This document shows positions 27,076 through 36,192 of a stretch of DNA of 64,000 bases, one piece after another. A program made the translations under genes and the position numbers. Under the pieces are notes generated by a model. The model was not told where the DNA came from and ran no database searches. It worked only from the letters and a program-made list of their open reading frames with translations. The stretch's first letter is position 1. Every line of letters starts with the position of its first letter. This DNA comes from UBA721 sp002705165 (GTDB lineage: Bacteria; Planctomycetota; Planctomycetia; Pirellulales; Pirellulaceae): positions 1 through 64,000 of the forward strand of contig JBJLEF010000008.1 of the NCBI GenBank assembly GCA_045565995.1, in the 5' to 3' direction.

Positions 27076-28830
27076 CTACTTGGCCTTCGTGACAATAATT
27101 TGGTACGGACCGCGACTTTGAGAGCCCGCAAGCAATGATGCCTGTACTTTTTGGGGACCTGATACTAGCTGAGCCTTTCGAATCACCGTCGTCTCAGAAC
27201 CAGCCGCAGAATTACTTTCCAGAACAGCTTTGCCGAACTCCACTTTGACCGTTTCGTTTTCCTTCGCCGCATCAAAAACAAGCTTAATGTCATAAGTTCC
27301 GGCAGACTCCACATCAACCAACCAATACCCATTGGCATTAGGTGCCCAAGTACCATTGCGCCAATCCTGCCGAGTCAGGATACCGACGGGGTCATGCTCG
27401 CTACCCAAAACAATTCTTGGAGGAGCGTAATTGTCTTTGCGAGTCGAGGAGACATCGGCAAACCAATCTTCATACAAAGCTTTCAACTGTGACGCGGTTC
27501 GGGATTCCTGCTCAATTAAGTTTTTCGTTTCCCCAGGGTCATCCGCCAAATCATAAAGTTCAAACTTAGGATCCCCTTCAAAGCCTTCTTTCCCAAACCC
27601 GGAAGGATGAACCAACTTATAGTCTCCTTTACGAATCATAAAGTTGTGATACAGCGTCGGTTGGTTACCACGATGAGATTGAATAACTAATGTCCGGGTT
27701 TCAGGTTTCGAATCTACATTCGTCAAGGCCGGGAGCAGACTTATCCCGTCAACCTGATGCTTCTTCTTCAACCTCACGCCACAGGCTTCAGCAATCGTTG
27801 GCAATAAATCGATATGGGCTCCGACCTGAACACTTGAACTACCGGCTTTAATTTGATCGGGCCAGTGAACAATTAGTGGTGAGCGAATCCCTCCCTCGAG
27901 TACATTTGACTTTACTCCTCGATGCTGGTTCACATAGCGAGCACTATTAGGACCGTTATCATTGAGATAGATGACGATTGTATTATCTAACTGCCCTAAA
28001 TCTTTTAAGGTTTGCACAAGGCGCCCAATATTCTGATCAACATTAGTAATCATCGCAAAGATTCGAGCTAACTTATCGTTCTCTGATTTTTGCGCAGCTT
28101 CCTTTAACTTTCGCACCATGATGGGCGAAAAATCTTTTTGACTGTAGTCGTCATACAACTCCTGTGGAACATCATGAAATGGCCCGTGGGGAGCGTTGGT
28201 GGGGATATAAACAAAGAAGTTATCATCGTTGTCGGTCGTTGTCTTGACAAAGTCGATGGCAGCGTCAAAGTATACGTCTGTGCAATATCCTTTGGTCTGC
28301 ACCTGTTTTCCATTGCGGAAAAGAATCGCATCGGTGTAACGACGACCGTTCTCACGCGGCTCAGACGGCTGTGCCAGCCCTCCCCCTTTGTGTATCAAAG
28401 CCTCGTCGAACCCCTGATCAATTGCACGCATCGGATAATTGTCGCCAAGATGCCATTTACCAAAGATCCCCGTTCGGTAGCCCGCTGCATTCAGAACTTC
28501 CGCCACCGTAATCTCCTGTGGCTCCATCATGCTTCGCCCGAGATAAGTATCAATGCAGCGAGTGCGATAGTTATACCGACCGGTCATCAGACAGGCTCGT
28601 GTCGGCGAACAAACGGGACTGACATAAAATTCCTCCAAATGGACTCCCCCCTTGTACAAGGCATCCAGGTGAGGAGTCTCTATCAATTGGTTTCCTGCAA
28701 ACCCAAAATCACCAACCCCCTGATCATCGGTCATAATGACAATCACATTAGGGCGTTCTGCCAAAGCAACATCAGTAAGGGCCAGAACCAATCCCAAGAC
28801 GGGCGTTAACACTGTCAAAATTCTACACAT
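27076..28830 (-). CDS. Sulfatase (arylsulfatase-type), exported
   Basis: A 584-residue S1-family sulfatase with a signal peptide ending near ALA-ERP (residue 24). Metal-binding DD is at 35-36 in IVIMTDDQGVGDFG. The formylglycine motif C74-S-P-T-R78 is canonical (YVSPVCSPTRACLMTGR), so it needs an anaerobic-type or FGE maturase encoded elsewhere. FGKWHLG and the ligand-rich YLNDNGPNS follow. After the sulfatase core (to about 470) there is a beta-rich tail of 110 residues (VESAGTYDIKLVFD) resembling a carbohydrate-binding module. It ends directly at the start of the selenoprotein gene, so both are probably on one message. Likely desulfates a marine polysaccharide. Confidence 0.93.
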   Translation of the reverse strand: MCRILTVLTPVLGLVLALTDVALAERPNVIVIMTDDQGVGDFGFAGNQLIETPHLDALYKGGVHLEEFYVSPVCSPTRACLMTGRYNYRTRCIDTYLGRSMMEPQEITVAEVLNAAGYRTGIFGKWHLGDNYPMRAIDQGFDEALIHKGGGLAQPSEPRENGRRYTDAILFRNGKQVQTKGYCTDVYFDAAIDFVKTTTDNDDNFFVYIPTNAPHGPFHDVPQELYDDYSQKDFSPIMVRKLKEAAQKSENDKLARIFAMITNVDQNIGRLVQTLKDLGQLDNTIVIYLNDNGPNSARYVNQHRGVKSNVLEGGIRSPLIVHWPDQIKAGSSSVQVGAHIDLLPTIAEACGVRLKKKHQVDGISLLPALTNVDSKPETRTLVIQSHRGNQPTLYHNFMIRKGDYKLVHPSGFGKEGFEGDPKFELYDLADDPGETKNLIEQESRTASQLKALYEDWFADVSSTRKDNYAPPRIVLGSEHDPVGILTRQDWRNGTWAPNANGYWLVDVESAGTYDIKLVFDAAKENETVKVEFGKAVLESNSAAGSETTVIRKAQLVSGPQKVQASLLAGSQSRGPYQIIVTKAK

Positions 28831-28869
28831 GGCTATTCTATTGTCTTAACTCCAAAAGTCTGTCTGTCA

Positions 28870-29841
28870 TTAAAAGGTGGCGATCGGGTTTAACGGCGAA
28901 CCGGTGCCACCCTTGACCGGAATCGGGGCAGCTTGAATCAGAAAGTCCCAACGCTTCATTTTTTGTGTAACTCGATGTAACTCTTCCAAGTCACAACAAT
29001 CGAAAATATGGATTCCCATGGCGTGCAATGAAAGAATATGAATTGGATGGGTCACGCCTTCGACTCGCGAGGGAGCCACGTCACTACCAGCATCTGACCC
29101 TAGCATGGCGATATCTCGTTCTTTAATCCATCGTGCACAAGTGGCATACAAGCCTGCAGCTCCGGACTCACTTACACTCCATGGTCCCCTGGCATCACGG
29201 GCGGCCCAACGGCCTGTTCGAATGAAGACCACATCACCTGCCTGCACTTTAGTCCCCGTCCGATTTTCCCAGGCAACTAGTTCTTCCGGCATAATTGCCT
29301 CGCCCGGCTCGAGATACTTCACTCCTCTTAGCGCCGGAATATCGATGAGCACCCCTCTGGTAAAGATCCCCTGCTGAACATTGTGGATACTTAGCTTTTG
29401 AGCTCCTTCTTCGGTAACTTCCCTCCGTGAAAACCCGTTATACATCTTTCCCTTGTAAAACAGGTGGCACAGCGAATCCATATGGGTATGAGCAAATCCG
29501 TGATAAGAGACCTTTAATTCATCCACAGCCCACATACCTTCAGTCTTGCCATGGCGAAGCATGGTGTGAAAGTAAGGATTGGGATTATCCGCCGTAACTT
29601 CAACCGCAGCAGGGTGCGCTAGCGAAACGGAAATTCCGTGCTTCACAAGCTTGGCGGCCTCCATTCGTTTCTTAGGCGTAATCAGGTTTAAGGTTCCCAA
29701 CTGATCGTCTTTCCCCCAACGCCCCCAGTTCGATAATTCCTTTACCATCTGGTCGAACTCTTTTTGTGGCAATTCCGGAACCTGGCCATAACCACAAGTC
29801 GCCGTCAGAAACATCGCCAAACCTATAGATAGTCGTTTCAT
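28870..29841 (-). CDS. Cyclase family protein (kynurenine formamidase-like), exported
   Basis: About 323 residues. ATG 29841 was chosen for its strong ribosome site AGGGGA and the signal peptide MKRLSIGLAMFLTATCGYGQ; the frame is open to 29871. The metal motif HGFAHTHMDSLCH corresponds to the cyclase-family HxGTHxDxPxH pattern, with TLNLITPKKR, GVLIDIPAL, GDVVFIRTGRW and HAMGIHIFDCCDLEEL as further landmarks. The family hydrolyses amide or lactone bonds (kynurenine formamidase, isatin hydrolase). Between two sulfatases it may open a lactone or deacylate a sugar, which is inference. Confidence 0.88.
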   Translation of the reverse strand: MKRLSIGLAMFLTATCGYGQVPELPQKEFDQMVKELSNWGRWGKDDQLGTLNLITPKKRMEAAKLVKHGISVSLAHPAAVEVTADNPNPYFHTMLRHGKTEGMWAVDELKVSYHGFAHTHMDSLCHLFYKGKMYNGFSRREVTEEGAQKLSIHNVQQGIFTRGVLIDIPALRGVKYLEPGEAIMPEELVAWENRTGTKVQAGDVVFIRTGRWAARDARGPWSVSESGAAGLYATCARWIKERDIAMLGSDAGSDVAPSRVEGVTHPIHILSLHAMGIHIFDCCDLEELHRVTQKMKRWDFLIQAAPIPVKGGTGSPLNPIATF

Positions 29842-29881
29842 TTTTTCCCCTGCGTGTTCAATTACCTTCAAAGGATGGCTC

Positions 29882-31717
29882 TTACCTTACGGTATTGAGG
29901 TATTCCAATCGGCGTTGTACCAGTGGTTCATCTGATGCTTTAATCATCGAAGCATCCACTTTAAATTCATAACCATGATGATCCCGCAAAAACACGATCG
30001 CATTCATCGCTGCGGCAGCAACGGCATTGGATTCAGACTTTGCCAAAACATCGTAAATCGTCTGTTGAGGCTCGACGACATGCAGACTTCCCATCACCTC
30101 TGCTGCTCGAATCCTCACCTGAGGGTCTGGATCTGCAAGTAATGGCTTCGAGGCGGACAACAATGGTTCGACCTTATCGCCAAAGGCCGCACATGCTGTG
30201 ACTGCCCAGTAACGCACACGTGGATTATTCGACTTGAACGCCCGTTGCAACTTCTTGCGAGCCTGTTCCCAAGGTAATAAAGCCAGATCCACAACATCCA
30301 ACAGATCTTCAATCTCAGCACTTCGTTCCCGGCCAAACCCGATCCCATCCTCTAAAGCGAGATCAATCATCTGATTTTCCGGAAACAAACTTAAATCGTT
30401 TATCTGTTTCATCTTAACCCGCAGTCTGCTTCGCAAATCCTCCAGTATCGATTGGTGCGCTGCCATGCCTGCGAGATTGACCACCTCATGGGGGTCCGCT
30501 TCAACATCAAAAAGTAATTCCACCGGTTTGGCATGAAAGAAATGAGACTGTGCTTCATTCAATTCCCCTTTACTATTGAGTTCCCGCCACTGAGAGAATG
30601 CCAGCATTCGATAGCGATAATTATTCTGCAGGGAGTCAGGGTAAAAGTGTTCATACGCTCTTATGTACTTGTACTTACCTTTTCTAAAGCTTCTGGCAAA
30701 TTCATAGCGTTCATCAAATCGATCCGCATAACCAAATGCTTCGTCTCGTGCAGCCAACGATTCGGTCGTGACTCCTTCACCGGCAAATGGTTTACCATCC
30801 ATACTCTCGGGAATATCCAACCCGGCCAAGTTCAAGACCGTTGGGCTAAAGTCGATAAAAGAGACAAAGCCGTCTTCACGGACACCCTGTGCTGGTGCGA
30901 ACAAATACTTGTACTTTTCAGGGAACCGGATAACCAATGGAACATGCAAACCAGCCTCGTAGATATAACCTTTACTGCGTGGCAGAACACCTCCATGATC
31001 CCCAAAATAAAAGATGATCGTGTTCTCGTATAAGCCATCTTCTTTCAATTGTGCGACAACTTTCCCAATCTGGTTATCAATCACTGTTATACGATCGTGA
31101 TAAAACGCCTGCGTATAACGAAAGAGCGGCGTATCCGGAAAGTACGGAGGCAACTCGACGGTAGCCGGATCTGTCTTTAATGCTTCCCGGTCTATCTGCC
31201 CCGATTTGAAATGAAGCGAGCTTTCATGGGACATCCCGAAGCTTTGCATATGGAAGAACGGTTGCGTCTTGTCGGGGCGCTTGCGCCAACTTGCAGTTCG
31301 CGAACTTTCATCCCACACTTTGTCTGTAACGATGTTATAGTCCTGCTTGTTATTGTTTGTGCAATAATAGCCCGCTTCACGCAAATAAACCGGCACCATC
31401 TTAACGCCGGTGGGAAGATTAGCAGGCACCATTTTACGGTGGTAATGAAAACCTGCCCGAGGCCCAAGAATCCCGGTCATGAGTGTGGTACGTGCTACTG
31501 AACAAACCGGACTGTTAGAAAACGCATGGTTAAACGTGATACCTTCCTGAGCTAACTGACTAATGGCAGGTGTCGGTCCGTTAGGGCTGCCATAGTGCTG
31601 CAAATAGTGGATCGAGTTATCTTCCGACAACAACCAAACGATGTTCGGTCTCTCGGCAGCCGATAACAAACTTGCCAGCAACGTGCCCATGATGGCGTAC
31701 ACAACTCGATATTTCAC
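29882..31717 (-). CDS. Sulfatase with C-terminal HEAT-like repeats, exported
   Basis: A 611-residue protein starting at GTG 31717 with AGGA 8 nt upstream; signal peptide to about SAAERP. It matches the heparan N-sulfatase-like branch: NIVWLLSEDNS, TFNHAFSNSPVC, YFGDHGGVLPRSKG and a C-terminal VEADPHEVVNLAG. The active-site motif is C72-S-V-A-R76 rather than C-x-P-x-R, so position 3 is Val. Residues about 470-600 form HEAT-like helical repeats (NNPRVRYWAVTACAAFGD, DPQVRIRAAEVMGSL). In the cluster it lies upstream of the cyclase. Probably acts on a sulfated glycan. Confidence 0.9.
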   Translation of the reverse strand: MKYRVVYAIMGTLLASLLSAAERPNIVWLLSEDNSIHYLQHYGSPNGPTPAISQLAQEGITFNHAFSNSPVCSVARTTLMTGILGPRAGFHYHRKMVPANLPTGVKMVPVYLREAGYYCTNNNKQDYNIVTDKVWDESSRTASWRKRPDKTQPFFHMQSFGMSHESSLHFKSGQIDREALKTDPATVELPPYFPDTPLFRYTQAFYHDRITVIDNQIGKVVAQLKEDGLYENTIIFYFGDHGGVLPRSKGYIYEAGLHVPLVIRFPEKYKYLFAPAQGVREDGFVSFIDFSPTVLNLAGLDIPESMDGKPFAGEGVTTESLAARDEAFGYADRFDERYEFARSFRKGKYKYIRAYEHFYPDSLQNNYRYRMLAFSQWRELNSKGELNEAQSHFFHAKPVELLFDVEADPHEVVNLAGMAAHQSILEDLRSRLRVKMKQINDLSLFPENQMIDLALEDGIGFGRERSAEIEDLLDVVDLALLPWEQARKKLQRAFKSNNPRVRYWAVTACAAFGDKVEPLLSASKPLLADPDPQVRIRAAEVMGSLHVVEPQQTIYDVLAKSESNAVAAAAMNAIVFLRDHHGYEFKVDASMIKASDEPLVQRRLEYLNTVR

Positions 31718-31794
31718 TTTACCATTCCTATCTACGTAACTCAGGGATATCTTAGCCGCTCATTATGGGACCCGTTCACTGAAATGACAATCCA

Positions 31795-33057
31795 CTACCT
31801 TCGATAGAAGGTACTCTCTTTCGAAGCCTTGTAGTGAATATCTAAATGAGGCGTGTCAAGTTGACGTTGCCCCAGATGAAGCGATTGCAGAGCGGATTGA
31901 ACCATACCGGAGGTTAACAGAGTTCTCTCGATCGGATACGGCGCCTTATTTGTCATAAACATTTTCTCTGCGTTGTTCATCAAAGCAGCCGAGTAAACTA
32001 CGTTAGGATTAGGTGGCAGATAAAAGCAGGTCGACAATGGATCAGCCTGCCCTTTTAATTTAGCCGCAAAATTAAAATCCTTGACCAGTCCATTCATCAG
32101 CATCATGGTTGCCCGCGTGCCGTCGTTATATTCCAACTGATAACAAACCGGAGTTTCCACCAATTCTTTCATGAGTGCCAAGGGAGGGTAGCGATGACTA
32201 AAGTCCTCAGTCTGAGCAAGAGTCTGACTACGTGAGAGACAGGCCTCAAACAACACTGGCGACCATCTTTTATCTGCCAACTGTTGCCACACAGCGTCTC
32301 CTTCCAGAGCATGAATACTTCTCACACCCGTCTCTCCCCCCCTTCGTCGCTCCATCATACACTGGAGAGTTTCTAAAGCATGAAAGTCATAGATATCCTT
32401 AGGGCCGTAAGCCACTACCATCGCTTCTTCGATTTCGGCACCGAAAGGCAATTCCACTGAAGGCATTCTCCAGGTCACGGGAAGCGAGCTACCCGCAAGC
32501 AACGGAAACTTAAGTTCCTTACTCTGAGCCACCATATCGGCTGCCCACTCAAAGTTCCAACTGAGATGTTTGTCATTGAAGATAGGCAGCGATTTCCCTT
32601 CTTCCCGAAACACATCCGTGATTCCATTAAACAAACGATAACGCGGGTACAGTTTCTGCCCAATTTCGTTGATTTCATAATCGCCATGCTCACCGATCAA
32701 GAGGACGCAATCCACATCGAGTTTGTCGGACCCGTTTCTTAAGGCCTCCGCGATCGTTGGGTACACCGTAAAACCGAATTCTTTGGCTCGGCGGTTACTA
32801 AGGTCATTGTCTTTAATTTGATCCACATACGCAGAAACCACTTCAATCTCCGGATGGTGCCATTTCCCGTTGACTGGGTAGCCGACCAAAAATCGGGTCG
32901 CCATATGCCAGGCATGCGAGCCATACCACCAGGTCGTCGTTACAATCGCCATGCGTTTCTTTTTCGCAGGACGTCTAGCAAAAGTATCAGATGGCGTTAA
33001 TAGAACAGCAGGAATGCCTGCGGCTCCCACTTGCAAGAAACCACGACGATCTAGCAT
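31795..33057 (-). CDS. Tat-exported protein, unrecognised (Rossmann-like N-domain)
   Basis: A 420-residue protein with a Tat leader LDRRGFLQVGAAGIPAVLL and GGAGAG-type ribosome site GGAGAGTCGTC before ATG 33057. I do not recognise a named family. Residues 37-130 look like a Gfo/Idh-type nucleotide fold in outline (HPEIEVVSAYVDQI, TVYPTIAEALRNGSDKLDVD, VLLIGEHGDYEINE), but EKP is absent. Residues 200-300 include PVTWRMPSVELPFGAEI, and 330-370 LEYNDGTRATMMLMNG, features seen in Gfo C-domains. It is the first gene of the minus-strand cluster. Likely a diverged exported oxidoreductase-like protein; function unknown. Confidence 0.65.
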   Translation of the reverse strand: MLDRRGFLQVGAAGIPAVLLTPSDTFARRPAKKKRMAIVTTTWWYGSHAWHMATRFLVGYPVNGKWHHPEIEVVSAYVDQIKDNDLSNRRAKEFGFTVYPTIAEALRNGSDKLDVDCVLLIGEHGDYEINEIGQKLYPRYRLFNGITDVFREEGKSLPIFNDKHLSWNFEWAADMVAQSKELKFPLLAGSSLPVTWRMPSVELPFGAEIEEAMVVAYGPKDIYDFHALETLQCMMERRRGGETGVRSIHALEGDAVWQQLADKRWSPVLFEACLSRSQTLAQTEDFSHRYPPLALMKELVETPVCYQLEYNDGTRATMMLMNGLVKDFNFAAKLKGQADPLSTCFYLPPNPNVVYSAALMNNAEKMFMTNKAPYPIERTLLTSGMVQSALQSLHLGQRQLDTPHLDIHYKASKESTFYRR

Positions 33058-33224
33058 GACGACTCTCCGAACGAGTTCGAGTTTTTGTAATCAATCAAAC
33101 AAAGCTTTATTGTAGCTGTTATGAGAAACTGCCTGTTAATCGAAAACGGAAGCCAACAGTTGCTTTTATGGCACAATCGGCGATGATGATGGCAACTAAC
33201 CTCCAGCACACAGGTTCCAGAAAT

Positions 33225-35075
33225 ATGTATTACCGACTCGGATTAGCATTACTCACGACCATCACACTTGCCACCTTCTCTTGGGCCCATCAAGGTCCCG
33301 ACCCCCTTTCGCACTGGTATCTCCAATCGAAACATATCAAAGATGGCCAATTAGAATCACGTCTCGGCCCCAATGGCCAGCTCCTTATGAAACCTCGATA
33401 TGTAGCAGACTCAGGAGGTGATGCACTGATCTTTGAAGGACGTAATGCAGGTTGCATCCTAGCCAAAGACCTTAAAGCAGCCCAGCCTTACCTGCCAAAG
33501 CGAGAGCTTACCATTTCGGCCTGGTGCAGTATCGACACGCGGCAAAGTTGGGGAGGCATCCTGGGGTTTATCCAGGATAACGCTGAACATGAAAAGGGAT
33601 GGGTTCTAGGATATGACCAGGAAACCTTTTACTTCGCATTGGCTACGACCGGCGTTGACGACGGTGACGGAAAAATGACCTACTTCAAAGCCACCACAAA
33701 GTATGAACTTGGCAAGTTGTACCATGTCGCGGCAGTTTTTGACGGCAAAACAACTGAACTCTTTGTCAATGGAGTCAAGGAACTTAGCAGCGAAGAACAA
33801 CATGGCGATATTGATTACCCGGAATCGGCGGTATACAGCCTCGGGATTTACCTTGACTCAAATGAACGTTACCCCCATCACGGTCGAATCCGTGAAGTGA
33901 AGGTTTATGACAACGCAGCTCAACCGGAGTGGGTTGCTCAAGAGTTCGCTCATCATCGAATGCTTGCTCAAGAAGATCCCAATCCTCAGGAACCACACTT
34001 TGAATTATTAGTTGCTCCCTACCTACAATTTGCTACTCAAACATCGATGACGGTGATGTGGCATACAAGTGCCACAGCAACATCCGTTGTTCACTACGGA
34101 GAAACCGTTGACTGCAGCAATTCAGTCGAACTAAATCCCAGCCGCATCCATGAAGTCGTGCTCAAAGATTTAAGTCCTAATACGCAATACTTTTACCAAG
34201 TGGAGTCTAAGACTCCCGGTGGGAAGCAATACAAAAGTGAGCCGGCCACCTTTCGTACCGCCGTTGATTCTGAAACCCCCTACGCCTTTGCTGTCATCAG
34301 TGACACTCAAGGCAACCCCAGTGTATCCGGCAAGATCGCTCAACTTGCATGGGAACAACGTCCAAGTTTTGTATTACACTCGGGCGACCTTGTCTCCACG
34401 GGCAGTGACCACAACCATTGGCTGGAACATTTCTTTCCTGGGATGCGTCCACTAATCAACCACGTCCCTTTCTATCCTGTTTTAGGCAATCACGAACAAA
34501 ACGCAGAACACTATTACAACTATGTGTCACTTCCCGCACCGGAGTATTTCTATACATTCACCTATGGTAACTGTCAGTTCTTTATGATCGATACGAATCA
34601 GAAAGTGGGACCGGGAAGCGAACAGTATGAATGGCTGAAAACATCCCTTGCCGAGTCCAATACCAAATGGAAATTCGTTTGCCATCATCACCCTCCTTAT
34701 TCATCGGACGAAAATGATTACGGCAATCTATGGAAGACAAATAAGGGTACTCACGGAGACCAGAGAGCAAGACAACTGGTACCCTTATATGAAGAATACG
34801 AGGTAGACATTGTATGGAATGGACACATTCACTCATATGAAAGGACGTGGAGGATCCAAAAGGGGAAGGCGGTCGAATCCAATGCACCGTTTTACATGAT
34901 CACTGGTGGCGGTGGAGGTGGCTTAGAAACACCTGCTCCCACCCGGCCATTCTTCCAAAACAACGTTCGCCGGGGCCATCACTATGTAATGGTTCACATT
35001 AACGGCGGGACATTGGAACTAAAATCTTACTCACTCACTGACCGACTATTCGATCAGTTACAAATTAAGAAATAG
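33225..35075 (+). CDS. LamG-like, purple-acid-phosphatase N-domain and metallophosphoesterase fusion
   Basis: About 616 residues; ATG 33225 gives a signal peptide (MYYRLGLALLTTITLATFSWA), while the open frame begins at 33168. Residues about 50-235 form a LamG/concanavalin-like lectin domain (LTISAWCSID, KLYHVAAVFDGKTTELFVNG, GRIREVKVYD). A fibronectin-like domain typical of purple acid phosphatases follows (LQFATQTSMTVMWHTS, NTQYFYQVESKT). The last 250 residues carry phosphoesterase ligands: SDTQG, VLHSGDLVS, VLGNHEQ, CHHHPPY and NGHIHSYER. It is an exported phosphatase or phosphodiesterase, possibly tethered to glycan. Four bp upstream of the lactonase gene. Confidence 0.9.
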   Translation: MYYRLGLALLTTITLATFSWAHQGPDPLSHWYLQSKHIKDGQLESRLGPNGQLLMKPRYVADSGGDALIFEGRNAGCILAKDLKAAQPYLPKRELTISAWCSIDTRQSWGGILGFIQDNAEHEKGWVLGYDQETFYFALATTGVDDGDGKMTYFKATTKYELGKLYHVAAVFDGKTTELFVNGVKELSSEEQHGDIDYPESAVYSLGIYLDSNERYPHHGRIREVKVYDNAAQPEWVAQEFAHHRMLAQEDPNPQEPHFELLVAPYLQFATQTSMTVMWHTSATATSVVHYGETVDCSNSVELNPSRIHEVVLKDLSPNTQYFYQVESKTPGGKQYKSEPATFRTAVDSETPYAFAVISDTQGNPSVSGKIAQLAWEQRPSFVLHSGDLVSTGSDHNHWLEHFFPGMRPLINHVPFYPVLGNHEQNAEHYYNYVSLPAPEYFYTFTYGNCQFFMIDTNQKVGPGSEQYEWLKTSLAESNTKWKFVCHHHPPYSSDENDYGNLWKTNKGTHGDQRARQLVPLYEEYEVDIVWNGHIHSYERTWRIQKGKAVESNAPFYMITGGGGGGLETPAPTRPFFQNNVRRGHHYVMVHINGGTLELKSYSLTDRLFDQLQIKK

Positions 35076-35079
35076 AACT

Positions 35080-36189
35080 GTGAAATCTCTTTGCATCGCA
35101 TTTTTAGCAGTCGTGTTAAGCAGCGATATTGATCGAGCCAATGGTGCTCAGATCATGTATCTGGCATCGATAAGCGATAAGACCATTGTTTCCTACCAAC
35201 TCAATGAAAAGACGGGAGAGTTAACCGCGGTTCATACCACGAAGCTTCCTATTTCACCCGGTCCTATGTGTTTCTCACCGTGTGGCAACTATCTTTATGC
35301 TGCGATGGCCGGCAAAAATGCCAAGGATGAGACGGTGAACGCAATTGCCTCACTTCGGATCGTGGAGAATGGGAAACTCAACCTAGTAACCTACGCAAAA
35401 ATTGACGTCCGTGTCCCTTATCTTCAAGTGGACCCTACAGGAAACTTTGCCATGACTGCGCACTACGCAACTGGTGAAATCAACGTCTACAGAATCAAAG
35501 ACCATCTCGTCACTGGGGAAACTATTGATCACCACGAAACGGAAAGAACAGCTCACTGCATCGAATTGGATCGGACTGGGAAATTTGCATACGTCCCTCA
35601 CACCAGCCCTAACAAAATATACCAATACCGTCTGAACCAAAAGACGGGTAGACTCACTCCCTTAAAACCGCCCTGGGTAATAGGGCCGGACGAAGATCAC
35701 CAATATCATCAGCCGCGCCATATCGCATTCCACCCCACACTGAATATGGCGTACACATCTAACGAACGCGGAGGGGGCATAAGCGGCTACAAGCTTAACA
35801 CTCGCAGCGGTACGCTTACGCTCATGCAAACTCTTTCCAGCCTTCCGGAAGGGTATACAGGCACGAGTGCTGCGGCAGACATTAAAATCTCGCCAAATGG
35901 TAAATTTGCGTACGTCTCCAATCGAGACACGCAAAACCGAGATAATCATCAGGATTCGATTGGTGCCTTCAAGATTGACGGTAAAGGAAAACTAACTCGC
36001 ATCGGTACATTTCCCACTGTCTGGTTTCCACGCAGCATCTCGATCGAAGGCACCGGAAATTATCTCGTCGCAGCAGGACAGAAAAGTGGCACCATCGCGA
36101 TCTATCAGATTGACGTCGACAGTGGCGAGTTAAAACTACTGAAAGAGTACGACACCGGTGACGGCGCTATTTGGACCATGTGGCAATAG
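35080..36189 (+). CDS. Lactonase family seven-bladed propeller protein (6-phosphogluconolactonase-like)
   Basis: A 369-residue exported protein with GTG start at 35080, four bp after the phosphoesterase stop, so an operon. The signal peptide ends near ANGAQ (residue 24). The blades repeat motifs such as SYQLNEKTGELTAV, YLYAAM, HCIELDRTGKFAYVPH, AYTSNERGGGISGYKL and KFAYVSNRDTQN, the pattern of the PF10282 lactonase family. Members include cytosolic 6-phosphogluconolactonase, but exported ones probably hydrolyse sugar lactones or other esters. No membrane anchor is seen. Confidence 0.9.
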   Translation: MKSLCIAFLAVVLSSDIDRANGAQIMYLASISDKTIVSYQLNEKTGELTAVHTTKLPISPGPMCFSPCGNYLYAAMAGKNAKDETVNAIASLRIVENGKLNLVTYAKIDVRVPYLQVDPTGNFAMTAHYATGEINVYRIKDHLVTGETIDHHETERTAHCIELDRTGKFAYVPHTSPNKIYQYRLNQKTGRLTPLKPPWVIGPDEDHQYHQPRHIAFHPTLNMAYTSNERGGGISGYKLNTRSGTLTLMQTLSSLPEGYTGTSAAADIKISPNGKFAYVSNRDTQNRDNHQDSIGAFKIDGKGKLTRIGTFPTVWFPRSISIEGTGNYLVAAGQKSGTIAIYQIDVDSGELKLLKEYDTGDGAIWTMWQ

Positions 36190-36192
36190 TCC

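Noticed and set aside
28138..28809. 223-residue plus-strand ORF
   Set aside because: Antisense to the sulfatase, no motif.
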